NCBI GenBank assembly: GCA_017849575.1
Contig: JAFIGV010000010.1
Span: forward strand, 1 to 64,000
Origin: Flavipsychrobacter sp.
GTDB taxonomy: Bacteria > Bacteroidota > Bacteroidia > Chitinophagales > Chitinophagaceae
Reading direction: 5' to 3'
DNA: 64,000 nt
The notes beneath the pieces were generated by a model. That model searched no databases and was not told where the DNA came from. It saw only the letters and a program-made list of their open reading frames with translations. The translations under genes were made by a program, and so were the position numbers. Below are positions 8,735-17,143 of the stretch, piece by piece. Position 1 is the first letter of the stretch. Each line of letters begins with the position of its first letter.

Positions 8735-9397
8735 TTACATATTGATGTAGTTCATCAACAATTGGTAGCGATCGAGCATATCTTCATAATGGGTCTGTTC
8801 GCCATATACCTGCAACACGCTATAGTTGTGCCGCTCGAAGGATGAAGCGAGCCCCTGCAGGTCGGTACGGTTTGTCTTTAAAGTCACTTCTATCTTGCCC
8901 GTCACCTTGTTTGTAGCAATTTGTGTACTGATGATGATGACCTCCTCGCTTTCGCATATTCTGGCAATTTCAGAAAGGCTGTAATCGCGCGGATCCAGCT
9001 CCACAACGATAATGCCGCCGGGGTTGTCCACGCCGCTGTTCTCGGTGATATATCTCAGCAGATTGTCTTTTGTGATGGCACCCAGATAGGTATTCTCATT
9101 ATCCACGACGGGTAATACCGACAGGTTTTGCTGATGTGCTACACGAAGGGCTTCAAATGGATGACCGCTGGCAAATACTGCAGGCCGGTAATTCAAAAAA
9201 CTGGCTTTGCTCAGGGGCGATTCCGGAGTATCCCAATCTAACACATCACTTTCCTGAACCAGGGCCATGTATTTTTCATCAGCTACCAGAGGAAGCTGTG
9301 TCAGGTTGTTTTGTTCCATAAGCGACAGCGCCCTGCTACCCGTATCCGTGGGCAGTAATGTGGGCACGACCGGTGAAATGAGTTGCTCAATAACCAT
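8735..9397 (-). CDS. CBS-domain protein with C-terminal ACT-like region
   Basis: The 220-residue cytoplasmic protein has two CBS motifs in residues 1-125 (TDTGSRALSLMEQNNLTQLP and HPFEALRVAHQQNLSVLPVV). Such pairs usually bind adenosine nucleotides. A C-terminal segment at about 135-205 reads like an ACT-type sensor (GIIVVELDPRDYSLSEIARI, TGKIEVTLKTNRTD). No transporter or enzyme domain is attached, so it is probably a stand-alone ligand-sensing regulator. Its partner is unknown. Confidence 0.85.
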   Translation of the reverse strand: MVIEQLISPVVPTLLPTDTGSRALSLMEQNNLTQLPLVADEKYMALVQESDVLDWDTPESPLSKASFLNYRPAVFASGHPFEALRVAHQQNLSVLPVVDNENTYLGAITKDNLLRYITENSGVDNPGGIIVVELDPRDYSLSEIARICESEEVIIISTQIATNKVTGKIEVTLKTNRTDLQGLASSFERHNYSVLQVYGEQTHYEDMLDRYQLLMNYINM

Positions 9398-9512
9398 AAA
9401 ATTCGTTCACGATGCTCTTATCTCGCGCTACACTTACAACAATACAAAACCTAAACCGGTTTGCCAACGCCGGAGATTTATAACGGTCAAATGACAATTT
9501 GAAGCGGGAATT

Positions 9513-10274
9513 TTAACTTTTATGTCTCACCAGGAAGTCCTTGAGTATGGCGTTGAACTCTGCGGGCACTTCCATCATGGGGGCATGACCGCACTTGTCA
9601 ATCCAGTGCAACTCAGCATGAGGAAGCAAAGCCTGAAACTCTTCCGCAACCATAGGCGGGGTGATCGTGTCATTCCGTCCCCAGATCAGGCACACCGGCA
9701 CACGAATGTCTTTCAGTTCATCACCCAGATTATGTTTGATGGCAGATCGCGCCAGTGCAATAATCTTCAAAGCCTTGAGCCTATTGTTCACTATGCTGTA
9801 CACTTCATCCACCAGTTCTTTGGAGGCCACCTTCGGATCATAAAAGGTAAGCTCTGTCTTTTTGCGGATGTATTCATAATCGCCACGCTTAGGGTAAGTT
9901 TCTCCCATTCCGTTTTCAAACAGACCAGAACTGCCGGTAAGGATGATGGACTTAACACGGTCCTGATGCTTGAGTGTATATACCAGCCCTACATGTCCGC
10001 CGAGGGAGTTTCCCAGCAAATGGACATGGTTCAGCCCTTTGGCTTCAATAAATTTATCTACGTGCCGGGCCAGGCCCGATACCGTGGTATGCAGCAGATC
10101 CAGCTCATAGAGCGGAAGCATGGGGATGATGACCTGATGCGTTTGACGAAAATGATCAATCAGATCTTTAAAATTGCTCAATGCGCCAAACAATCCATGC
10201 AGCAAGACCAGCGGCTCGCCCGAGCCCTCTTCAACATACTTAAACTTCCCAAACTGTTTGATTTCGTATTCCAT
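9513..10274 (-). CDS. Alpha/beta hydrolase
   Basis: The 253-residue alpha/beta-fold hydrolase has a HG oxyanion motif (LLHGLFGALSNF, about 24-35) and a nucleophile elbow GNSLGG near residue 90. The acid is in WGRNDTITPP (about 200) and the His in DKCGHAPMMEVP (about 230). It lacks a signal peptide, so it is cytoplasmic. The general architecture is shared by esterases, C-C hydrolases and haloperoxidase-like enzymes; the substrate cannot be told. It is divergent from ispG. Confidence 0.88.
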   Translation of the reverse strand: MEYEIKQFGKFKYVEEGSGEPLVLLHGLFGALSNFKDLIDHFRQTHQVIIPMLPLYELDLLHTTVSGLARHVDKFIEAKGLNHVHLLGNSLGGHVGLVYTLKHQDRVKSIILTGSSGLFENGMGETYPKRGDYEYIRKKTELTFYDPKVASKELVDEVYSIVNNRLKALKIIALARSAIKHNLGDELKDIRVPVCLIWGRNDTITPPMVAEEFQALLPHAELHWIDKCGHAPMMEVPAEFNAILKDFLVRHKS

Positions 10275-10416
10275 CTGGCGCTGAATAAAACGTTGCTAAA
10301 ATACTATTGTTTGCAGGAATAACATACCTACTCTTTTCCAAGATAATAAAATGTTCATCAGCAAGCATCCCCGGCATCCTGCTGAGGTTTACGCCCATGG
10401 GTGAGCGGGGTTTACT

Positions 10417-10424
10417 TACCTTTG
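10417..10424 (+). promoter_or_regulatory. Bacteroidota -7 promoter element for ispG (TACCTTTG)
   Basis: TACCTTTG matches TAnnTTTG and lies 19 bases before the ispG start codon, giving a predicted leader of roughly 12 nt. Confidence 0.6.
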
Positions 10425-10443
10425 CGGCCGACATTTCTCACTT

Positions 10444-12429
10444 ATGTTGCAGTATTACAGCGCATCGCTGACCCAATATCAGAGACTGAAGACCAAAGCG
10501 GTCAGCATTGGTGACCTCACCCTGGGCGATAATAACCCCATACGCCTGCAAACGATGACGACCACCGACACGATGGACACGGAAGCCACCGTGGCACAAA
10601 CGATTCGATGCATAGAGGCAGGCGCCGAACTTGTGCGTATCACTGCCCCCAGCAAAAGGGAAGCGGAAAACCTCGCCCATATTAAGAAGGCTGTGCGTGC
10701 TGCGGGATTTTCCACGCCGCTTATTGCAGACATACATTTTACCCCCAATGCCGCAGAAATAGCCGCAAGACTCATTGAAAAAGTGCGGGTCAATCCGGGC
10801 AATTATATTGACAAAAAGAAGTTTGACTTTATAGAATATACCGACACCGAATATCTTGCGGAAATAGAGCGTATCCGCGATCGTTTTACCCCTTTGGTAA
10901 AGATTTGTAAAGAGTACGGCACGGCTATGCGTATAGGCACCAACCATGGTTCATTAAGCGACAGAATCATGAGCCGATATGGCGATACGCCGATAGGCAT
11001 GGTGGAAAGCGCAATGGAATTTCTACGCATTGCCCGCGATGAAAGTTATCATCAGATCGTGCTCAGCATGAAGTCGAGCAATCCGCTGGTAATGGTGCAA
11101 GCCTATCGCTTACTGATAAAGAAAATGGAGGAAGAGTTTGGTGAATGTTATCCCTTGCATCTCGGCGTAACCGAAGCTGGCGATGGTGAAGACGGGCGTA
11201 TAAAAAGTGCAATAGGAATAGGCAGCTTGCTGGAAGACGGCATTGGCGATACCATCCGGGTATCTCTTACGGAAGACCCTGAGTTTGAAATACCCGTTTG
11301 CCGGGATATCGTAAAACGCTATGAACAGGGCAATGAAATAACCACAGAAAACAATACGCCGAAAATCACGTTGCCCTACGACCCCTTTCATTACGCCCGA
11401 AGGAAAAGCTTTGATCTTAAAAATATGGGTGCCACTCAGGTCCCTGTGGTTATTGCCGACCTTGGCAAAGCCGGGCTGATCACACATGCTACGCTCCGTA
11501 GCGTGGGCTACGACTATGATGCCCCTACCGATAAATGGAACATTGGTGAACAAGCAGCAGATTATATTTTCACAGGCAGCAAGGTTCCGGACTTTGCCTT
11601 GCCCGGCACCCTTTCTGTGATTGCCAGTCCTGAGGCATGCCGCGATGCTGATCCTGAAAAATGCTTCCCCATCTTTGAGTTGGCGGGCTATACAAACTCA
11701 TCCTATAAGCATTCGGCTCTCAACTTTGTGATGGTTGACTGTACACGCCCCAATGCAGACGAAATGCATCTGCTTAAAGCGCTGGCTGCAGATAAAACCG
11801 TAGCAGTATGTCTGAGCAGTACAGCAAAAAATGCCATGCAGGGTATTCGCCAGGTGGCCGCTTTTATGCTTGCCGAGCATATATACAATCCGATAGTACT
11901 CATAACCGACAGCCATTGGAAAACGCCCGACGAACACCTGATTCATTTTGCGACGGAGACCGGCGCCTTATTACTCGACGGATTTGGCGATGGTATTTGT
12001 CTCGGGTACGGAGCCGGGGCGGGCATGCAAACCGCACAAACGCAGGGTCGCACCTACCTCCCCGTTAATGATATCTTTCAGTTTACCAACAATACAGCAT
12101 TTTCTATTCTACAGGCCACCCGCACACGGATCAGCAAAACGGAGTACATCAGTTGCCCGAGTTGTGGCAGAACTCTTTTCGATCTTCAAGAAACCACGGC
12201 AAAAATCCGGGCGGCTACACAGCATCTGAAAGGCGTAAAGATTGCGATTATGGGCTGCATTGTGAACGGACCCGGCGAGATGGCAGATGCAGACTTTGGC
12301 TATGTAGGCAGCGGCCCCGGCAAGATTACCTTGTATAAGAATAAGGATATCGTAAAACGCAATGTGCCTTCGGAAGTAGCAGTAGACGAGCTGATACAAC
12401 TGCTTAAAGACCACGGCGCCTGGGTGTAG
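10444..12429 (+). CDS. ispG: 4-hydroxy-3-methylbut-2-enyl diphosphate synthase, large three-domain form
   Basis: IspG (GcpE) converts methylerythritol cyclodiphosphate to HMBPP in the MEP isoprenoid pathway. At 661 residues it is far longer than the ~370-residue E. coli form. The N-terminal TIM barrel spans about 1-290 (IRLQTMTTTDTMDTEATVAQ, LIADIHFTPNAA). An insert domain (A*) spans about 290-550, as known in plants, Chlamydia and Bacteroidota. The C-terminal [4Fe-4S] domain carries its ligands in ISCPSCGRTLFDL (near 570) and MGCIVNGPGEMADADFGYVG (near 600). It is monocistronic, with its own promoter. Confidence 0.97.
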   Translation: MLQYYSASLTQYQRLKTKAVSIGDLTLGDNNPIRLQTMTTTDTMDTEATVAQTIRCIEAGAELVRITAPSKREAENLAHIKKAVRAAGFSTPLIADIHFTPNAAEIAARLIEKVRVNPGNYIDKKKFDFIEYTDTEYLAEIERIRDRFTPLVKICKEYGTAMRIGTNHGSLSDRIMSRYGDTPIGMVESAMEFLRIARDESYHQIVLSMKSSNPLVMVQAYRLLIKKMEEEFGECYPLHLGVTEAGDGEDGRIKSAIGIGSLLEDGIGDTIRVSLTEDPEFEIPVCRDIVKRYEQGNEITTENNTPKITLPYDPFHYARRKSFDLKNMGATQVPVVIADLGKAGLITHATLRSVGYDYDAPTDKWNIGEQAADYIFTGSKVPDFALPGTLSVIASPEACRDADPEKCFPIFELAGYTNSSYKHSALNFVMVDCTRPNADEMHLLKALAADKTVAVCLSSTAKNAMQGIRQVAAFMLAEHIYNPIVLITDSHWKTPDEHLIHFATETGALLLDGFGDGICLGYGAGAGMQTAQTQGRTYLPVNDIFQFTNNTAFSILQATRTRISKTEYISCPSCGRTLFDLQETTAKIRAATQHLKGVKIAIMGCIVNGPGEMADADFGYVGSGPGKITLYKNKDIVKRNVPSEVAVDELIQLLKDHGAWV

Positions 12430-12440
12430 TCAACCTGCAG

Positions 12441-13421
12441 CTATTGATAAGTCCTCGCAGAAGCTACGGCGGCCTTCACCGCAGAAGGCTGGAGCCTGAG
12501 CACCTGATGCTTACTGATCTCCAGGGCATTGATGAAGAAAAGCACGTATTCCATGGCACTACCCCCTATCCTCGGATTGATTTCAAAGATTACCGGACTC
12601 CCATTCACTACCTTGTAATCGAAACAACAGATTCCTTCAAAACCCAGACAGCACAAGATATCTCCAAACAACCGAAGATGTTGATTTTTGCACAGATCGG
12701 AATAGGCCGAAGAGGCCTTCTGATGCCCCCGGATGTATAGCGGCGTGCGGTGATGGTGGCAAATGGTGAAGGCCGCGACAATGGCTCCGCTGCGAAATAA
12801 AATGTGGGTCGCAAACTCTTTGTTACCCGGCACCGCCGCCTGTGCGAGGTAGTCGTCTGAAAAAAGTTTGTCCAGATGAGCTGATTCTGCTGCAGCATCG
12901 GTAATCAATTCGCTATCGCGCCCACCATGGCTTACCTTCTTCTTCAAATAATACGGGAATCCTTCAGGCTTGCCTGTAAAGGGTATGTAAGCACCAAACC
13001 CGGACGCGTGCATGAACTCGTAAAATAGCTGCTTGTCATTGCAGCATTCCATTACCTTGCGGTTGGGAAGGGGCAGCGGATAAGCTCTCCTATCGGGTAG
13101 CTTTTGCTGCAGAGCGATCACTTCCGGAAGGGTGAGCGGAAAGACAAGATCATATTCTGCGGGATTGCATTCACTTATTTTTTTAAAGCTGACCGTGTGA
13201 GCGGTTTCGGCAAAGGCTTTTCTAAGCGTGGGTTCCCAGCCTAAGTGACATCCGAACAAAATGCGGAGCGGAGGTTGTCTGCGCAAATGCTGGCGCAGCA
13301 ATTTCCTTTTAAACAGAACCTTCCTGATGTTTGGAAAAAGATTCTCCAGCCAGTAAACAAGGGTGTGCCATAGATGTACACCAAAGTCCGCCGCGTGTGC
13401 AGACTTGCCAATAATATTCAA
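12441..13421 (-). CDS. ATP-grasp domain protein of a glycan cluster
   Basis: The 326-residue protein has the ATP-grasp layout. It has an N-terminal sugar/nucleotide-like subdomain, a Lys-rich lid (FPYYLKKKVSHGGRD, about 155-170) and a C-terminal metal-binding motif GSPVIFEINPRIGGSAMEY near residue 280. It would activate a carboxylate with ATP and join it to an amine or thiol. It lies 45 bp downstream of an O-antigen ligase-like gene and a Wzz-like gene on the same strand, so a role in adding an amino-acid or acyl group to a surface glycan is plausible but inferred. The specific substrate is unknown. Confidence 0.8.
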   Translation of the reverse strand: MNIIGKSAHAADFGVHLWHTLVYWLENLFPNIRKVLFKRKLLRQHLRRQPPLRILFGCHLGWEPTLRKAFAETAHTVSFKKISECNPAEYDLVFPLTLPEVIALQQKLPDRRAYPLPLPNRKVMECCNDKQLFYEFMHASGFGAYIPFTGKPEGFPYYLKKKVSHGGRDSELITDAAAESAHLDKLFSDDYLAQAAVPGNKEFATHILFRSGAIVAAFTICHHHRTPLYIRGHQKASSAYSDLCKNQHLRLFGDILCCLGFEGICCFDYKVVNGSPVIFEINPRIGGSAMEYVLFFINALEISKHQVLRLQPSAVKAAVASARTYQ

Positions 13422-13466
13422 CAGTGTGCTTCGATTTCACTACTAAAATATCAAAAAGCAGAAAGC

Positions 13467-14930
13467 TTATAACAGGCTTTTGTCCACAGTATTGTGAACA
13501 TCCTGCCGGCTCAAACGATCGAGTACCACCAGCAGGGCAATGCTTAGATAAAACAATGCGCCAACCTTGTGTGTTTCCAGCAGCTCTGAGAAGAAATTGT
13601 TGATGAAGCCGGCGGCAAACATCATAGCGAGCGCCAGCGTAACTTTTTTGTAAAACGGATCTTTGAAGCGATAGTAAATTTTCTGCGCCTGTGCGAAGAC
13701 CAGGGCTACCAGCAAGGCATACAGCAACATGGCCGGCCATCCCTGCTCTACCAGCATGTAGAGAAAGTAATTGTGCGTGGTGGACTTTTCCTTATTGCGA
13801 CTCACATACGTGCGGAAGGAAGAAACCGCATAAGGCTTATAGTAGTAGTAAAAAGAATTTGGACCATAGCCGGTCAGCGGTCTGTCGGCACTCATACGAA
13901 CACCGGCAATCCACCGGTACAGCCGCTCCATAGACGACATGTCTTCTCCGCGGAAAGTAGCGACAATGTGATCGGTCCATTTTTTATGCATATAGGTCTG
14001 CTGATAATTGGGTCGGTAATCCATAAACTTATTGTTGTGGATCACATAGACCAGCAGCAGGGTCATCAGCCCATAAAAAACAGGCATCACCAGATTGACC
14101 AGGCGAAGCCGGATAGCCAGGTAAATCATCAGTGCAAATACTACAGCGAGCATAGCCGCCCGGGCGTAGGTAAAATAGATGGCCGGCAAAAAGAACAGAA
14201 TAATCAGCAACAGTGTTCCTCTTAATATCCAGCTTTTGCCCTTACTCAGGCTAAATGCAATTAACAACACCGGGAAAAACATGGAAAGCACGGTAGAATA
14301 ATCTACGTGGTTGTAATAGATACCGGCAATGGACTTTTCGACTTTTCTGAAATTGAACCCGATCTGATAATGTCGGTAAAATATGATCAGGGCTGTGGCC
14401 AGCAGCGGTATCAGCGTAACCAAAAAGCCGATCCGAAAGTCTCTTTTCGATTTGAATACAAACACAGGCAGCACAAAAAAGGAAACCATGAACCAACACT
14501 TAGCCAGCAAAAACTTGATCGAAAACAAGGGTTCTTTGGAAAAAGTGACGGCAACGATAAGCCATAGAAACTGGAGTACGATAACTACGGTTAGCGGATG
14601 TTGCCACCACCAGCGGGGAATCAACTGCGGATTGCGGGCCAGCAAAAGCAAAAACAGCAGTAAAAACACCCACATGATAGGCTCATCGGGCACAGAAGTA
14701 GAAAGAGTGTAATTGAAAAACCAGATTTGAATGGAAACCGGGATTGAAAAAAGAAAAACCCAATAGGCTGTCTTCCAGTTAAGGATGGCCAGCATAAGAA
14801 ACAAGTACACAAAGGGCAAACCGATAAATAGGTATTCGCCCGTAAACGCAAACAGCGCTACGCTCAGTAACAATACAGCAATACCGGTAGCCCGGCTGGC
14901 GAAATTTCTAAAATCGAGTAACTGCAGCAT
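13467..14930 (-). CDS. O-antigen ligase/polymerase family membrane protein (Wzy_C)
   Basis: This 487-residue integral membrane protein has about ten to twelve hydrophobic segments. A long periplasmic loop at about 330-400 carries the typical MERLYRWIAG...LTGYGPNSFYYYY and STTHNYFLYMLVEQG motifs of the Wzy_C/O-antigen ligase family. Such proteins polymerise or transfer undecaprenyl-linked glycans on the periplasmic side. Its ATG directly follows the stop codon of the Wzz-like gene (TAAATG), indicating coupled translation. Ligase and polymerase cannot be told apart from sequence alone. Confidence 0.9.
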   Translation of the reverse strand: MLQLLDFRNFASRATGIAVLLLSVALFAFTGEYLFIGLPFVYLFLMLAILNWKTAYWVFLFSIPVSIQIWFFNYTLSTSVPDEPIMWVFLLLFLLLLARNPQLIPRWWWQHPLTVVIVLQFLWLIVAVTFSKEPLFSIKFLLAKCWFMVSFFVLPVFVFKSKRDFRIGFLVTLIPLLATALIIFYRHYQIGFNFRKVEKSIAGIYYNHVDYSTVLSMFFPVLLIAFSLSKGKSWILRGTLLLIILFFLPAIYFTYARAAMLAVVFALMIYLAIRLRLVNLVMPVFYGLMTLLLVYVIHNNKFMDYRPNYQQTYMHKKWTDHIVATFRGEDMSSMERLYRWIAGVRMSADRPLTGYGPNSFYYYYKPYAVSSFRTYVSRNKEKSTTHNYFLYMLVEQGWPAMLLYALLVALVFAQAQKIYYRFKDPFYKKVTLALAMMFAAGFINNFFSELLETHKVGALFYLSIALLVVLDRLSRQDVHNTVDKSLL

Positions 14931-15902
14931 TTATTCCTTCACTAAGATGACCTCGGAATAATAATTGGTCAGCAATACAAAGAGCACACTAAAAAATAAG
15001 CCTATAAAAAAGCATGCGGCCAGGATTACGAACACGCTGGGCCCGGCCGTGTCAACCGGCGGACGCGCAACCGTGATGCTATGCAATAATCTCATACCGT
15101 CAGGATCTGTACCTGTAGAATATTGATTAAGCAAGGAAACATACTTGGCCTTGTCGGTAACCAACATGTCTTTGGTAGCTTCAAAGTTTTGTATCAGCTC
15201 CATATATCTTCCCGCATCTTTTCCATTTCCCTGAATATGGCTGGAAACGAGATTTTGACGGTTAGGACTGATGATATCATAAATACCGGACACTTCTCTA
15301 AGCCTGGCCAAGGTATCCGTGAGCGCATTGATAGAGCTGTCCACTTCAACCATTTTGCTTTTAATGGAATTGTATAGTCCTTCCTTTCTTGAATTGTAGT
15401 AGCCGCGGTAGGAACGCTCCAACACGTTTACTGTCTGGTTGGCCACAGTTGCCGCAAGTTCAGGATTGGGGTCGGTAAAATACACCTCCATGAGCTTATA
15501 CTCTGTGCGTTTGATGTCAAGCGCTTTTTTGAACTTTTGCTTCAGTTCATTCCTTTGACCGGCATCATCAAAATTTACGTTGTTGGCTTTGTCGTATCCG
15601 GTAGAAACGATAATCTGAGCGATGATGGAATCACTTTCGGACAAGGCAATTACCCGGTCAATATCATCTTCGTCGCCGAAGTAATCCATATATCGACTGT
15701 CCGCACCGGCAAAGATGTTTGAGCGATCGGAATAAACCGGATTGCTTACAAAGAATGCGGCTTTTGCTTCGTACTTCTTTTTCCGAACCAGGTGAAAAAC
15801 CAGACCCAGCGCCATAGCCACTGCAGTAACGATCAGAATAAATCTTCTGCGCCGCTCAATGATGCGGATGATATCCACGAGATCAAAACGAGTAGTGCTC
15901 AT
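14931..15902 (-). CDS. Wzz-type chain-length determinant domain protein
   Basis: The 323-residue protein has two flanking membrane segments, at about 19-38 (FILIVTAVAMALGLVFHLV) and about 292-315 (VFVILAACFFIGLFFSVLFV). Between them is a periplasmic, partly coiled-coil region. This is the polysaccharide co-polymerase (Wzz) topology. It lacks a fused tyrosine-kinase domain. It would set chain length for the product of the adjacent Wzy_C protein. It is the first gene of a three-gene cluster with its own -7 element at 15937-15944. Confidence 0.88.
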   Translation of the reverse strand: MSTTRFDLVDIIRIIERRRRFILIVTAVAMALGLVFHLVRKKKYEAKAAFFVSNPVYSDRSNIFAGADSRYMDYFGDEDDIDRVIALSESDSIIAQIIVSTGYDKANNVNFDDAGQRNELKQKFKKALDIKRTEYKLMEVYFTDPNPELAATVANQTVNVLERSYRGYYNSRKEGLYNSIKSKMVEVDSSINALTDTLARLREVSGIYDIISPNRQNLVSSHIQGNGKDAGRYMELIQNFEATKDMLVTDKAKYVSLLNQYSTGTDPDGMRLLHSITVARPPVDTAGPSVFVILAACFFIGLFFSVLFVLLTNYYSEVILVKE

Positions 15903-15936
15903 TGATTTTTTATGTGTGTATGATTGAATAGTTGTG

Positions 15937-15944
15937 CAAAATTA
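15937..15944 (-). promoter_or_regulatory. Bacteroidota -7 promoter element for the Wzz/Wzy/ATP-grasp cluster
   Basis: On the minus strand this reads TAATTTTG, an exact TAnnTTTG match, 34 bases before the Wzz-like start and 12 bases past the prfA stop. It suggests the glycan genes are transcribed separately from prfA. Confidence 0.5.
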
Positions 15945-15955
15945 TCTTGTGGGTG

Positions 15956-17032
15956 CTACATTACGGTTTCGCCGGCCTGCATTTTTTCGGCGTTCTCCGC
16001 AAACTGTAGTGCCTCAATCATTTCCTGAATATTTCCGTTCATAAAGTCGTCGAGATTGTAGATCGTCATGTTGATACGATGGTCCGTAACCCTACCTTGC
16101 GGATAATTGTAGGTACGGATTTTCGCTGAGCGGTCTCCCGTACTTACCAGACTCTTCCTTCTGCGCGCAATTTCATCTTCGTGCTTACGTACCTGCTCTT
16201 CATAAAGCTTGGTCCGCATCATCTGGGTTGCTTTTTCGCGGTTGCCTAACTGTGTACGCTCTGTCTGACAGGTGATGACGGTACCCGTGGGTATGTGGGT
16301 AAGGATCACCTTCGTTTCCACCTTGTTTACATTCTGGCCTCCGGCACCGCCGCTTCTTGCCGTCTCCATTTTCAGATCGCTTTCTTTTAACTCGAAGTCT
16401 ATTTCCTCAGCTTCGGGCATCACTGCTACGGTAGCCGCCGAAGTATGCACCCGTCCGCTGGCTTCTGTTGCCGGTACGCGCTGTACGCGATGCACACCAC
16501 TTTCAAATTTCAGCGTACCATACACATCATCGCCTACCACTTCCAGTTGTATTTCCTTGTATCCTCCTACGGTGCCCTCGGTTTCAGAAACGATGGCTAT
16601 CTTCCAACCCTTTTTCTCACAAAAACGGGTGTACATTCTGGCAAGGTCACCGGCAAAAAGACTGGCTTCATCACCGCCCGTGCCTGCCCGCACTTCTATG
16701 ATGGCGTTCTTCTCATCTTGCGGATCCTTGGGTATCAGGAGTTGTTTGATGTGATCTTCGAGTTCGGCTTTCTGCACTTCTGCCTGCTCCATATCTTCCT
16801 TCGCCATATCGCGCAGCTCTGTATCCGTTTCGGTTTCGAGCACTTCTTTACCGAAGGCTATACCATCGAGGCAAGCGCGGTACTTCTTGTAAGTTTCCAC
16901 TATAGGTTCCAGCTTACGGTATTCTTTGCTCACCGAAGAAAAACGCTTATTGTCGCTTACAATTTCCGGGTTGGTCAGTGCGATCCCCAGTTCGTCAAAT
17001 TTGGCCTTTATCGCTTCCAGCTTATCCAGCAT
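15956..17032 (-). CDS. prfA: Peptide chain release factor 1
   Basis: The 358-residue release factor reads UAA and UAG stop codons. The codon-recognition tripeptide is PAT (in [16 protein letters not shown], near residue 190), which marks RF1 rather than RF2 (SPF). The peptidyl-hydrolysis motif is in [14 protein letters not shown] near residue 230. The length is normal. No frameshift is present, as expected for RF1. It lies between the infB terminator and the glycan promoter, so it is probably monocistronic. Confidence 0.98.
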   Translation of the reverse strand: MLDKLEAIKAKFDELGIALTNPEIVSDNKRFSSVSKEYRKLEPIVETYKKYRACLDGIAFGKEVLETETDTELRDMAKEDMEQAEVQKAELEDHIKQLLIPKDPQDEKNAIIEVRAGTGGDEASLFAGDLARMYTRFCEKKGWKIAIVSETEGTVGGYKEIQLEVVGDDVYGTLKFESGVHRVQRVPATEASGRVHTSAATVAVMPEAEEIDFELKESDLKMETARSGGAGGQNVNKVETKVILTHIPTGTVITCQTERTQLGNREKATQMMRTKLYEEQVRKHEDEIARRRKSLVSTGDRSAKIRTYNYPQGRVTDHRINMTIYNLDDFMNGNIQEMIEALQFAENAEKMQAGETVM

Positions 17033-17084
17033 AAAAGTCAGTTACTGTATTTTTTCTTATTGAAAAATGTATAGAGTTTCCGGT

Positions 17085-17125
17085 AAAAACAAACCGTTAA
17101 CCCTGATGATCAGGACTAACGGTTT
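17085..17125 (-). terminator. Intrinsic terminator of the rimP-nusA-infB operon
   Basis: On the minus strand a ~16-bp stem (17091-17125) built on AAACCGTTAGTCCTGA and its near-exact complement, closing a 3-base loop, is followed by GTTTTTAC. It lies 19 bp beyond the infB stop codon. Confidence 0.92.
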
Positions 17126-17143
17126 ACTACTATTTCAGGAGCG

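Noticed and set aside
9522-10322. 266-codon plus-strand frame opposite the alpha/beta hydrolase
   Set aside because: The minus strand has a complete catalytic triad; this frame has none.
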